This document shows, one piece after another, positions 1-7,243 of a stretch of 19,850 nucleotides of DNA. Each line of letters begins with the position of its first letter. The first letter of the stretch is position 1. The notes beneath the pieces are model-generated. The model was given only the letters and a program-made list of their open reading frames with translations, ran no database searches and was not told the origin of the DNA. This DNA is from an uncultured Clostridia bacterium (GTDB taxonomy: Bacteria > Bacillota > Clostridia > Oscillospirales > Ruminococcaceae). The position numbers and the translations under genes were made by a program. The stretch spans positions 1 through 19,850 of the forward strand of contig CALDJI010000123.1 in the NCBI GenBank assembly GCA_937901805.1, in the 5' to 3' direction.

Positions 1-2356
1 CTGTAAAACCGCGATCATATGGAATACTGAGGAAAAGCGTATCCCCGGCCTGTGCATTTGCCGTGCCTGTAATCCCGCTGTTTTCCACCTTCAAATCAGC
101 GGTTCTCGCCCCGGACAGGATTTGAGAAACCCGTTCGTCCTCCATGGAAAAAACGCCAAAAGAGGAGACGTCCATATCCTTTTTGACCCGGAGAGTGATC
201 AGGAGTTCTTTTGTTGTATGTTCTGCCAGTGCGTACAGCCCGTTTGATTTCTGCGTCGGGTACCCCTGCATCACCGTTACCCCGTTGACCGAGATATCAA
301 ACGCGCTGTAATAGGGCTGGCTCAGCGCGTTGCTGACCGAACCAAAACAGTCAAAATACACCGTACGGGGCTGTTCCGTTGCGGGCAACAGATATTCCAG
401 CAGAGCTGTTTCCCCCGGGGCCGTTTCCCGTTCCAGATGATATTCCCCGTCAAAGTACAACTGCACTCCGGAAGTATAGACGGGCCGATATTCCTGTACC
501 AGGGTTTCCTGCGTCCCAAACAACGTTTGCAAGACCTGTTCGTTGACATAGGGCCTTTGAATCATAGGAAGTTCTTCCCATCCGTCCAAATCCGCCTGGG
601 TCAGCAGGCCGAGCGGAAGCGTCCCGCTGTTTTCTATAATTTGATATTTCTCGTTTTTATAAACCGAATTCCCATTCGCATCAGAACCAGCCCAGGTAAT
701 ACTGTATTTATTTTGCAGCAAAGCATCGCTGAACCGCGTCCCACCAACAGAACTGACTTCCATCCAATAGGAAGAATACCCGAGTTTTTTAATCCCGGAC
801 ATATAATTTTGAGACGTCAGTGACGTATAGTGATTCAGGGTAGAATATCCCGCGGCTCCGGTCAGATTGAGATCATAGCTTTTTTCCAGATTTTTTACCC
901 GGTAAAAACTGTCATCCTGTATGCGATCCTCCAAATCCATAACGCTTCGGTAATTATAATCCCCACGCTGCGGAAAAAAGGTGAGGACATAAAACGAACT
1001 TTCCGCACACACCAGAAAACAAAAGAACAGGCAGAATACCCTCCTTGTCATCACACGGCTGCGATACATCACATAGCAGGAAAAGTAACCCAGAACCAGG
1101 ATCAATACGAACATTAAAAACAGGGCAAGGGATCGGCTGTTTCCCCAAAGGGTTTTGACATAGACCCCCAGATCCTGTTTATGCCGGACAAGCAGCGCTG
1201 TGCCCGCACCCAATGCGAGCGCCAAAAAAGCGATTCCGGCAAATACCGCCCATTTTTTAGACCGGAAAGGTTCCTGGATCGGGCGCTGCTGGAGTACCTC
1301 CGCCGCAAGGATTAATCCCAGGAAAATGGTAATATAGCCATATCTTCCGGGGAATGCCTGGTAACTCCCTGTATGCCACATTTTATTGACGGGCTCAATG
1401 ACCATGGGAACTGCCAGAAGCAAAAAGCTGAAGACAACTACTTTTTGTTCCTTAACCGAATCCAATCCAAGGGCAGTCCTGCATATTCGATACAAAAACA
1501 CCGGGATCAGATATGCCGTACAGAGCAGGAGCATACCTATCGTATCCATCCGGGTGAAGAAATCCCCTTTGCAGAGGCTGGCAAAAACATTTTCCCCGCG
1601 GGCGGAACTGAAATACTGCATCAGAGAAGGCAGCCATACCACAGCTGTAAGCAGTCCCGCGCCAATAGTCCCGATACCAAGCGACACCACAGCCTGTCCG
1701 CACCGCAACTCCCTGAAGGAAAAGAAGACCCATAGACAGCTGCACAGCACCAAAAAGGCAAGCAGCATATAGCTGAGATAGAAATGGACTGTAATCATGG
1801 CGGACAGGCAGAGAAGATAGGGGAGAAAGCGCCCTGTTTCTGCCAGATGATGCACAGCGATCAGCAGAAGAGGAAACAGATACATCATATCCAGCCAGAC
1901 AAGATTCTGGTAAAATAGCATGACATATCCGCAAAAAGCATAGGACACAGAAAGCGCAGTGACAAACCCCAGTTCCAATTTTGGAAACAGTTTTGAAAAA
2001 AACAGGGCGGCCGTCCCGGCACACACCGCCATTTTCAGCATAACCAGGATATTCATAAAAAGATACATATCCGACTTGTCCACAAAAGCAGTCAAAAAAG
2101 AAAACGGGCTTGCAAGAAAAAACAGGAGCACACCCCAAAAATTCATTCCGCCCGCATTTTGAACATTGAAAAACAGCCCCTGTTTCCCAAGCAAAATATC
2201 CCGGAAGTCATCCATCAGAGGGATCACCTGCTGATTCATATCCCCCCAGGAAACGGACATTTCTCCAAACGGAAACAGGCCGCCAGCCGCATAAATGACA
2301 GCCAGTATGCCAACCACGGCGAGCATTGGCAGCACCACTTTGAATCGTTTTTCCAT
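1..2356 (-). CDS. YfhO-family integral membrane protein, C-terminus cut by window edge
   Basis: The reverse strand is open without a stop from ATG at 2356 to the window edge, giving 785 codons; the stop lies outside. The N-terminus (MEKRFKVVLPMLAVVGILAV) is a membrane anchor. Many hydrophobic segments follow over roughly residues 1-470, including the patch SWGDMNQQVIPLMDDF near residues 35-50 and FPGRYGYITIF near residue 345, both typical of YfhO proteins. From about residue 500 it becomes a soluble, probably extracytoplasmic region rich in Tyr and Ser. YfhO proteins are polytopic membrane proteins linked in Bacillus to glycosylation of cell-envelope polymers; the exact substrate here is unknown. 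Start choice is supported by GAGGTG at 2362-2367, five bases before the ATG. Family members are usually about 850-900 residues, so roughly 70-120 residues may be missing. Confidence 0.85.
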   Translation of the reverse strand, partial: MEKRFKVVLPMLAVVGILAVIYAAGGLFPFGEMSVSWGDMNQQVIPLMDDFRDILLGKQGLFFNVQNAGGMNFWGVLLFFLASPFSFLTAFVDKSDMYLFMNILVMLKMAVCAGTAALFFSKLFPKLELGFVTALSVSYAFCGYVMLFYQNLVWLDMMYLFPLLLIAVHHLAETGRFLPYLLCLSAMITVHFYLSYMLLAFLVLCSCLWVFFSFRELRCGQAVVSLGIGTIGAGLLTAVVWLPSLMQYFSSARGENVFASLCKGDFFTRMDTIGMLLLCTAYLIPVFLYRICRTALGLDSVKEQKVVVFSFLLLAVPMVIEPVNKMWHTGSYQAFPGRYGYITIFLGLILAAEVLQQRPIQEPFRSKKWAVFAGIAFLALALGAGTALLVRHKQDLGVYVKTLWGNSRSLALFLMFVLILVLGYFSCYVMYRSRVMTRRVFCLFFCFLVCAESSFYVLTFFPQRGDYNYRSVMDLEDRIQDDSFYRVKNLEKSYDLNLTGAAGYSTLNHYTSLTSQNYMSGIKKLGYSSYWMEVSSVGGTRFSDALLQNKYSITWAGSDANGNSVYKNEKYQIIENSGTLPLGLLTQADLDGWEELPMIQRPYVNEQVLQTLFGTQETLVQEYRPVYTSGVQLYFDGEYHLERETAPGETALLEYLLPATEQPRTVYFDCFGSVSNALSQPYYSAFDISVNGVTVMQGYPTQKSNGLYALAEHTTKELLITLRVKKDMDVSSFGVFSMEDERVSQILSGARTADLKVENSGITGTANAQAGDTLFLSIPYDRGFT

Positions 2357-2387
2357 CCCGGCACCTCGTATAATAGATTCTCTGGTT

Positions 2388-2416
2388 AGTTTAAAGGATT
2401 ATCAGGAAAAACACAA
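2388..2416 (-). promoter_or_regulatory. Candidate sigma-70-type promoter for the YfhO gene
   Basis: On the minus strand TTGTGT (2416-2411) and TAAACT (2393-2388) are separated by 17 bases. They lie between the terminator of the upstream antiporter gene and the YfhO start. Both hexamers match the consensus only partly. Confidence 0.4.
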
Positions 2417-2467
2417 GAAGAAAATGTAAATAATTTCCTATTCAGGCCGATTTCTTGTAAAAAAAAG

Positions 2468-2495
2468 AAAAGCGGAGGAAATTTCCTCCGCTTTT
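2468..2495 (-). terminator. Rho-independent terminator of the antiporter gene
   Basis: The stem AAAAGCGGAGG / CCTCCGCTTTT encloses an AAATTT loop. On the minus strand it is followed by a T-rich tract (TTTTCTTTTTTTT). It starts about 16 bases after the antiporter stop codon at 2511-2513. Confidence 0.85.
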
Positions 2496-2510
2496 CCCGC
2501 TGTTTTCCCA

Positions 2511-3770
2511 TTAAGCCAGGCCGTTTTCCTCAAACTGGCTGTCAATATCACGGACCACTTGGAGCTCGCTGTCGGAGCCATCTTTCCCTTCAGGGGTCGG
2601 GGGATCGTTTTTATACAAGACTTTGAGCAGTATCGGTGTGGCAACGGTGGACACAATGACCAGGACTATAACCGCCGCAAACAAAGCCGGCTGGATAATC
2701 CCGGCACTGGCACCCTTTTGCGCCACGATCAACGCCACTTCCCCGCGGGACATCATGCCCACGCCGATGCGCAGGGCATCCTTATTACTGAAATGAAAGG
2801 GCTTTGCAAACAACCCGCATCCTACCACTTTTGTCAGCAGGCCGACTATGGTAAGGACAATGGTAAACCAGAGCATATCAATCCCGACTTCCCGGAGATT
2901 GGTATTGATACCGATGCTTGCAAAAAAGATTGGCCCAAAAATCATGTAAGAAGTCACATCAATTTTACGGACAATGTAGCTGGTCGAACGGATATTGCAA
3001 AGGATAATCCCGGCAAAGAACGCGCCGGTGATATCGGCAACACCGAAGAAGTGCTCCGCCGCATAGGACAGCAGCAGGCAGAACACCAGGCCCAGAATTG
3101 GAATCCGGCGCTGTTCCACTTTCCGCTTTTCCAGTTTTTTAAACAGGATATGGGCTCCAAACCCAATAAGCAGGACAAAAACAAAAAAGCAAATTGTGCT
3201 GATAACTACCTGCAGCGGGCTGCCGGCAGAGGTATCCTTCATGCCAATTACAAAGGTGAGGACAATAATTCCGATGATATCATCAATGATAGCGGCGCCC
3301 AAAATCGCCGTTCCCACACGGCCTTTCAGCTTCCCGAGTTCTCGCAGGGTCTCCACGGTAATGCTGACGGAAGTCGCAGTCAATATGACGCCGACAAAAA
3401 CCGCCTCAATAAAGCCCTGGCTGCCCACCGGAGAGAATCCGTAAAACAAACTGTAAACCAGATACCCGCCGCCAAGTGAAACCACTACGCCTGCTACGGC
3501 AATCACAAAAGCTGCGAGACCCGTCTTTTTCAGTTCCTGCAGGTCTGTCTCCAGTCCTGCGGTGAACATCAGCATAATGACGCCGATCTCCGCCATTTTT
3601 GAAATAAAATCACTTTCATGTACAATGTTAAAACAACTCGGTCCAATCAAAAGGCCGGCAAGAATTGCCCCCACTACCTGCGGCAAGCTGATCCTCTTTG
3701 TAAAGATCCCCAGCAGCTTTGTCAACAGGAGAATGATGGCCAGATCAAGAAAAAAACCATATGACAGCAT
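2511..3770 (-). CDS. Cation/proton antiporter, CPA2 family
   Basis: This 419-residue protein is almost entirely membrane segments, the usual size for a CPA2 Na+/H+ or K+/H+ exchanger without a cytosolic regulatory domain. The N-terminal half contains PQVVGAILAGLLIGP (30-44), the inverted-repeat motif TATSVSITV (131-139), and the paired acidic residues D163-D164 in ILGAAIIDDIIG, the ion-binding pair of electrogenic NapA-like exchangers. GPIFFASIGINTN (279-291) and MMSRGEVALIVA (339-350) are also hallmarks. A short hydrophilic tail (about 388-419) has no RCK or TrkA-N domain. The start is supported by AAGGAAGGG just upstream. It is transcribed alone, diverging from the tandem Crp gene and ended by its own terminator. 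Whether Na+ or K+ is carried cannot be decided from the sequence. Confidence 0.9.
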   Translation of the reverse strand: MLSYGFFLDLAIILLLTKLLGIFTKRISLPQVVGAILAGLLIGPSCFNIVHESDFISKMAEIGVIMLMFTAGLETDLQELKKTGLAAFVIAVAGVVVSLGGGYLVYSLFYGFSPVGSQGFIEAVFVGVILTATSVSITVETLRELGKLKGRVGTAILGAAIIDDIIGIIVLTFVIGMKDTSAGSPLQVVISTICFFVFVLLIGFGAHILFKKLEKRKVEQRRIPILGLVFCLLLSYAAEHFFGVADITGAFFAGIILCNIRSTSYIVRKIDVTSYMIFGPIFFASIGINTNLREVGIDMLWFTIVLTIVGLLTKVVGCGLFAKPFHFSNKDALRIGVGMMSRGEVALIVAQKGASAGIIQPALFAAVIVLVIVSTVATPILLKVLYKNDPPTPEGKDGSDSELQVVRDIDSQFEENGLA

Positions 3771-3800
3771 CTGTTACCCTTCCTTTTTTCCAGATTCCAC

Positions 3801-3826
3801 ACCGGCTTGCTTTGGAGCAATCCGGT
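3801..3826 (-). other. Hairpin in the antiporter 5' leader
   Basis: ACCGG and TTGCT on one arm pair with AGCAA and CCGGT on the other, with one mismatch between them and a four-base loop. It ends about 30 bases before the antiporter start and has no following T-tract, so it is not a standard terminator. I could not match it to a known riboswitch family. Confidence 0.4.
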
Positions 3827-3960
3827 ATACCCCCATCCGCATTTCCAGATTTTCTTTACCCTGGCAAAAGTATCCCTTTGACAGAAAAAAGAAAACCTGC
3901 AAACTGCATCCTTTTCTCAGGCAAAATCCCAAATTTACATGTTCTTTTACCTGAACGGCG

Positions 3961-3989
3961 TTTACTACCGGTACAAATTGTAGTATAAT
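3961..3989 (+). promoter_or_regulatory. Promoter of the tandem Crp / M20 cluster
   Basis: TTTACT (3961-3966) and a perfect TATAAT (3984-3989) are 17 bases apart. Transcription would begin near 3996 and leave a leader of about 180 bases. The first CRP-like box begins just downstream of that start point, a position where a bound protein would block transcription. Confidence 0.6.
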
Positions 3990-4003
3990 TGAAAATAGAA
4001 TTC

Positions 4004-4019
4004 TGTGATTTTGATTACA
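4004..4019. promoter_or_regulatory. CRP-like operator box 1
   Basis: TGTGA-N6-TTACA, that is TGTGA facing TGTAA. It has the 5-6-5 geometry of CRP sites (TGTGA-N6-TCACA) with one half altered at one position. It lies about +8 to +23 relative to the predicted transcription start. Confidence 0.5.
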
Positions 4020-4070
4020 TTTTTGACAACCATTTTTCACAATCATTTCTCCACAGTAAAGCGTAGTCTT

Positions 4071-4086
4071 TGTCATCATTTTCACA
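4071..4086. promoter_or_regulatory. CRP-like operator box 2
   Basis: TGTCA-N6-TCACA, that is TGTCA facing a perfect TGTGA on the other strand. It has the same 5-6-5 geometry as box 1, and its centre is 67 bases further on. Confidence 0.5.
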
Positions 4087-4145
4087 TGGAATTCCTTTTT
4101 AGGGGATGATCTCGTGCCACCCCCTCCCTTAACATGAATTTAATC

Positions 4146-4161
4146 CGTGATTTTGATGACA
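4146..4161. promoter_or_regulatory. CRP-like operator box 3
   Basis: CGTGA-N6-TGACA, that is CGTGA facing TGTCA. It shares the internal GTGATTTTGAT stretch with box 1, lies 75 bases beyond box 2, and ends two bases before the ribosome binding site at 4164-4168. Confidence 0.45.
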
Positions 4162-4177
4162 ACGGAGGATAGCCCGC

Positions 4178-5596
4178 ATGGCAGACGTCTTTAATACCAT
4201 CAAAAACTGCGCCCTGTTCGAGGGGTTTTCCGAATTGGAAATCCTGAGTATTTTGTCGGAACTGGGATACAGCATCAAAAGTTATCCGGCCGGCGAAACC
4301 GTTTACCACGACGATCTGGACAAGCCGGGGAGCCTGGGATGCGTTTATCTGATTTTAGCGGGGGAAGTATCTCTAGCGCTGCTCAGGGATACCGTCCTGG
4401 AACATCAGCTGAGAATCCTGAAAGCCGGCAATATGTTCGGGGTTGTGCTCGCTTTCAGTAAAATCCCACACATTGCCTACTCTTACCAGACGCTGAGCGA
4501 AACCGTTTTAATGCGGATTCCGGTTGCCTTTTTCGGCGGCGCTTCCCGCAGAACAGGCCGCCTGCTGCATACCCGTGTACTTTTGAATTTTCTAAAAATT
4601 ACGGAGGACAAGGCTGTATTCCTTTACCAGAAGATCTCATGTCTAAAATCGCTGACTGTCCGGGAACGAATTGTAAAATACCTTTCCACACTGGACGAGG
4701 ATATGCCGCAGCATCCAGGATATACACGTTCCCAGCTTGCCAATTACCTGGGAATTTCCAGAGAAGCCCTTTCCAGGGGGTTATCCGGAATGCAGAAAGA
4801 AGGGCTGATTGAAAAAGAGGGAGGGGGAATCCGGATCGTGGAACCCTCCGCATTTTTACCTCCGCAGACACCGGAAACGCCCCCGAAAAACAGGCGTTTT
4901 TCCATCTGCAAACTGCCGGATATCTCCACTATAAGCACCCTCGCGCTGTTTGAACACCTTTCTCCTGCGGAGATCAGCCGATTTCTGCAATTAACCCATG
5001 CAAAATGCATCCATGTTCCGGAAGGAGAATTTCTCTACCGCCGGGGAGCAGCGGAAGGGAATCTCTATATCCTTTTACAGGGCACGCTGTCCCTGCTGTT
5101 TGAAGAAAATACCCATCCCCACCTGATCTCCCAACTGGAAAAAGGAGACATAACCGGGGACACCGCCTTTTTTTCTTCCAAGCACCACTTCGACATATCC
5201 TGCAAGGCCTATACGGATTCTATGATACTGGTCATCCAGGGGGAAGCGTTTTTATCCCCTTTTACCGGAGGACTGGAAGGACAGGAGGCCATTTTATATA
5301 ATCTGTTTACCCTGATCAGCCGGAAAATTTCCGCATTGAGAGATAAGGTCCATCTGCTTTCCAATCCCGCAGCCCGACAGCGCATTCTCTGGTATCTTTA
5401 CTCCCTTCAGCAGCGATACCGCACTTCCGTGCTTACACCCCCTTTAAACCGGGAGCATATGGCGCAATATTTGGGAATTTCCCGACCGGCGCTCTGCAAA
5501 GAACTGCGCATCCTGGAAGAGCAACAGATCCTGCGTGTCCGCCGAAACACTTTTGAAATTATCCAAGCAGAGCAAATGGAACCCCTGCGGTTTTAG
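4178..5596 (+). CDS. Tandem Crp/Fnr regulator: two cNMP-like sensor plus HTH units in one chain
   Basis: At 472 residues this is about twice the usual Crp/Fnr length. Unit 1 has a cyclic-nucleotide-type beta-barrel (about 10-120), a dimerisation-type helix (about 125-155) and a winged HTH (about 160-222). A proline-rich linker (PPQTPETPP, 228-236) follows. Unit 2 repeats the plan: barrel about 255-360, helix about 366-395, HTH about 398-464. Recognition helix 1 is SREALSR (R195, E196, R200), matching the R-E-x-x-x-R that reads TGTGA in E. coli CRP. Recognition helix 2 is SRPALCK (R436, P437, K441). Neither barrel has the cAMP phosphate-binding R-x-S pattern, nor is there an Fnr-type N-terminal cysteine cluster, so the ligands are unknown. 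GGAGG at 4164-4168 supports the start. It is the first gene of a likely three-gene operon and is preceded by three CRP-like boxes. Confidence 0.85.
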   Translation: MADVFNTIKNCALFEGFSELEILSILSELGYSIKSYPAGETVYHDDLDKPGSLGCVYLILAGEVSLALLRDTVLEHQLRILKAGNMFGVVLAFSKIPHIAYSYQTLSETVLMRIPVAFFGGASRRTGRLLHTRVLLNFLKITEDKAVFLYQKISCLKSLTVRERIVKYLSTLDEDMPQHPGYTRSQLANYLGISREALSRGLSGMQKEGLIEKEGGGIRIVEPSAFLPPQTPETPPKNRRFSICKLPDISTISTLALFEHLSPAEISRFLQLTHAKCIHVPEGEFLYRRGAAEGNLYILLQGTLSLLFEENTHPHLISQLEKGDITGDTAFFSSKHHFDISCKAYTDSMILVIQGEAFLSPFTGGLEGQEAILYNLFTLISRKISALRDKVHLLSNPAARQRILWYLYSLQQRYRTSVLTPPLNREHMAQYLGISRPALCKELRILEEQQILRVRRNTFEIIQAEQMEPLRF

Positions 5597-5632
5597 CCCG
5601 GTATTCCATATTTTCCATAAAGGAGGATTTTT

Positions 5633-5947
5633 ATGACCACCCGACCATTCACCCTCACTGTAACAGGCAAGGGCGGACACGGGGCCATCCCCGCCGTCAC
5701 CATTGACCCTGTTGTCGCGGCAAGCGCCCTTGTCCGGGATCTCCAGATTCTCGCACTGAGAGCAGGGGATATTCAGATAGTCTTTACCGGGATGCATGCC
5801 GGCACCAAGTTCAATGTCATCCCAAACGATGCCGCCATAACTGGAACCATTACCTACAGCGGCGAAGAATCCCTTGAAAAAATGAAACAGGGACTTGCCC
5901 ATACAGCCGCCGCTTACCGTACTGCCATTGATTTTTGCCTGGAATAG
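5633..5947 (+). CDS. Stand-alone M20 peptidase dimerisation (lid) domain
   Basis: This 104-residue product is one domain only: the lid inserted in M20D amidohydrolases. It starts at the lid boundary with FTLTVTGKGGHGAIP (about 6-20), continues DPVVAASALVRDLQ (about 25-38), and has the strand FNVIPNDAAITGTITYSG (about 60-77) and the closing helix. The zinc ligands and catalytic domain are absent. A perfect AGGAGG at 5621-5626 precedes the ATG by six bases. Only 36 bases separate it from the tandem Crp stop, so no upstream catalytic remnant exists, and 11 bases follow before the complete M20 gene. It may be a remnant of a deleted paralogue, or a working small subunit that pairs with the next protein. 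Function is unproven. Confidence 0.7.
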   Translation: MTTRPFTLTVTGKGGHGAIPAVTIDPVVAASALVRDLQILALRAGDIQIVFTGMHAGTKFNVIPNDAAITGTITYSGEESLEKMKQGLAHTAAAYRTAIDFCLE

Positions 5948-5958
5948 GAGGAAAGGCC

Positions 5959-7110
5959 ATGGATATTAAAAAACTCATCACCGACCAGTTTGAGGAAATG
6001 GCCGCTTTCCGCCGCGATCTGCATGAACATGCAGAACCCAGCGGAAATGAGGTGCGCACAGCCGCCCGCATCTCAGAAGAACTGGAAAAATCCGGAATCG
6101 AACACACGGTCACTCCTTACCATGCGGTGATTGCAACTATTCACGGCGGGAAGGGACAGGGAAAAACGGTAGCACTGCGGGGTGATATCGATGCGCTTGC
6201 CATGCCGGAGGAGACCGGCCTGCCCTTTGCCTGCAAAACCGGAACCGCTATGCACGCCTGCGGGCACGACGGGCATGCCGCCCAGCTGCTGGCGGCCGCA
6301 AGGGCGCTCCACCAGTTGAAAGACAGTCTCTCAGGTACCGTCAAGCTGCTGTTTCAGCCCGCCGAGGAGAGCTGCCGGGGCGCCGCACAGATTGTTGCCG
6401 ACGGGTTTTTAGACGACGTCGACTGTGTATTCGGCGAACACCAGTGCAACAACCTCCCAGTCGGGGAAGCGGATATTGAGCCGGGTGTGCGCCACGCCTC
6501 TTCCCGTACTTTCCTGATTGACCTGGTTTCAGAAAACACTGGGCATTCTGACGTCATCCCCGCCGCCTGCGCCGCTCTGCTGGACTTGCAGACGCTTTCC
6601 AGCCGGGAAACCCCGCCGGAGGAGATGTTTGTCTTTTCCATGTGCGACATCCATGGAGGAATCGATCCGGAGACAGGGAAGGATACCATGCACATGGAGG
6701 GGACCTGCCGCACATTTAACCCCGCTATCAACGCCAAAGTAGAGGAATGGACCCGCCGGATTTTCACCGAAACCTGCGCCGCCTACGGCGTGACCGCTAC
6801 GGTATCCTCGGAATGTATTGCGGAATCGGTCATCAATGATCCGGGCTGCACCGTCATCGCGAAAAATGCACTGATGAAACTGTTTGGAAAAGAAGCGGAT
6901 CACCCTCTGCCGCCAACCACCGGATCAGAGGACTTTTCCTATTACCTGACAAAATGCCCCGGCGTCTTTGCCAATATCGGGACAAACACCCCGGACAACC
7001 GCTATCATTACCCAAACCATCACCCGAAATTTGATTTTGACGAGCGCGGGATGATCGTGGGAGCTTCCCTGCATGTACAATTTGCCTATGATTTCCTGAA
7101 CCAGAAATAA
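5959..7110 (+). CDS. M20D-family metallo-amidohydrolase with divergent lid domain
   Basis: This 383-residue protein belongs to the HipO/AbgA/IAA-amino-acid hydrolase group, zinc or manganese enzymes that hydrolyse N-acyl amino acids or similar amides in the cytoplasm. Metal-ligand motifs are present: MHACGHDGHAA (C101, H103), FQPAEE (E136-E137), GEH (H161), and HHP near 354-356. LRGDIDALAMPEETGLPF (73-90) is also characteristic. In the lid (about 182-295), the usual GKGGHGA...PH motif is replaced by SENTGHSDVIP (191-201), although the NPAINAK and late GSEDFSYY (322-329) parts are normal. ATG 5959 is preferred over an upstream TTG at 5935 because AGGAGG sits at 5946-5951. It lies 11 bases after the stand-alone lid gene, so the two are probably co-transcribed and could form a mixed dimer. 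The substrate is unknown. Confidence 0.88.
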   Translation: MDIKKLITDQFEEMAAFRRDLHEHAEPSGNEVRTAARISEELEKSGIEHTVTPYHAVIATIHGGKGQGKTVALRGDIDALAMPEETGLPFACKTGTAMHACGHDGHAAQLLAAARALHQLKDSLSGTVKLLFQPAEESCRGAAQIVADGFLDDVDCVFGEHQCNNLPVGEADIEPGVRHASSRTFLIDLVSENTGHSDVIPAACAALLDLQTLSSRETPPEEMFVFSMCDIHGGIDPETGKDTMHMEGTCRTFNPAINAKVEEWTRRIFTETCAAYGVTATVSSECIAESVINDPGCTVIAKNALMKLFGKEADHPLPPTTGSEDFSYYLTKCPGVFANIGTNTPDNRYHYPNHHPKFDFDERGMIVGASLHVQFAYDFLNQK

Positions 7111-7117
7111 TCGGACA

Positions 7118-7152
7118 AAATCCCCCTGTACAAATAATGTACAGAGGGATTT
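7118..7152 (+). terminator. Hairpin terminator after the M20D gene
   Basis: Arms at 7118-7132 (AAATCCCCCTGTACA) and 7138-7152 pair with one mismatch around an AATAA loop. It starts eight bases after the stop codon. The T-tract is short, so termination may be partial. Confidence 0.65.
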
Positions 7153-7166
7153 CTGAGCCGCTGCTT

Positions 7167-7183
7167 ATATACTAATAGTATAT
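7167..7183. repeat. Perfect 17-base palindrome between convergent terminators
   Basis: ATATACTAATAGTATAT is a perfect inverted repeat around a central A. The inner 15 bases have the 7-1-7 layout of Fur/PerR boxes, but it lies between two hairpins of convergent genes, away from any obvious promoter. Confidence 0.45.
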
Positions 7184-7200
7184 TTGAAGATATTTAATAT

Positions 7201-7236
7201 AAAATCCCCCTGAAGGAACTTCTCCAGGGGGATTTT
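7201..7236 (-). terminator. Terminator of gpmI
   Basis: AAAATCCCCCTG (7201-7212) and CAGGGGGATTTT (7225-7236) form a perfect 12-pair stem. It begins eight bases after the gpmI stop. It could act on both strands. Confidence 0.8.
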
Positions 7237-7243
7237 CATTCAT

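Larger units (their letters stand above)
3771..4177. other. 407-base divergent intergenic control region
   Basis: No convincing gene lies here. The half next to the antiporter holds a leader hairpin. The half next to the tandem Crp gene is AT-rich and holds a promoter and three CRP-like palindromes, listed separately. An isolated TTGACA at 4023-4028 has no matching -10 box at a normal distance. No clear minus-strand promoter for the antiporter was found. Confidence 0.6.

Noticed and set aside
1452..2138. 228-codon open frame on the minus strand inside the YfhO region
   Set aside because: It is in a different frame from the YfhO reading, which is open throughout and gives a coherent membrane protein; the 228-codon translation is Cys-rich and unlike a protein family.
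4023..4028. Perfect TTGACA as a second promoter for the tandem Crp gene
   Set aside because: No -10-like hexamer lies 15-19 bases downstream.
3774..4085. 103-codon minus-strand open frame before the antiporter
   Set aside because: It overlaps the promoter and operator region, has no ribosome binding site, and its translation shows no family features.
5935..5958. TTG start for the M20D gene, overlapping the end of the lid ORF
   Set aside because: The AGGAGG at 5946-5951 is correctly spaced for ATG 5959, and the extra eight residues match nothing in the family.
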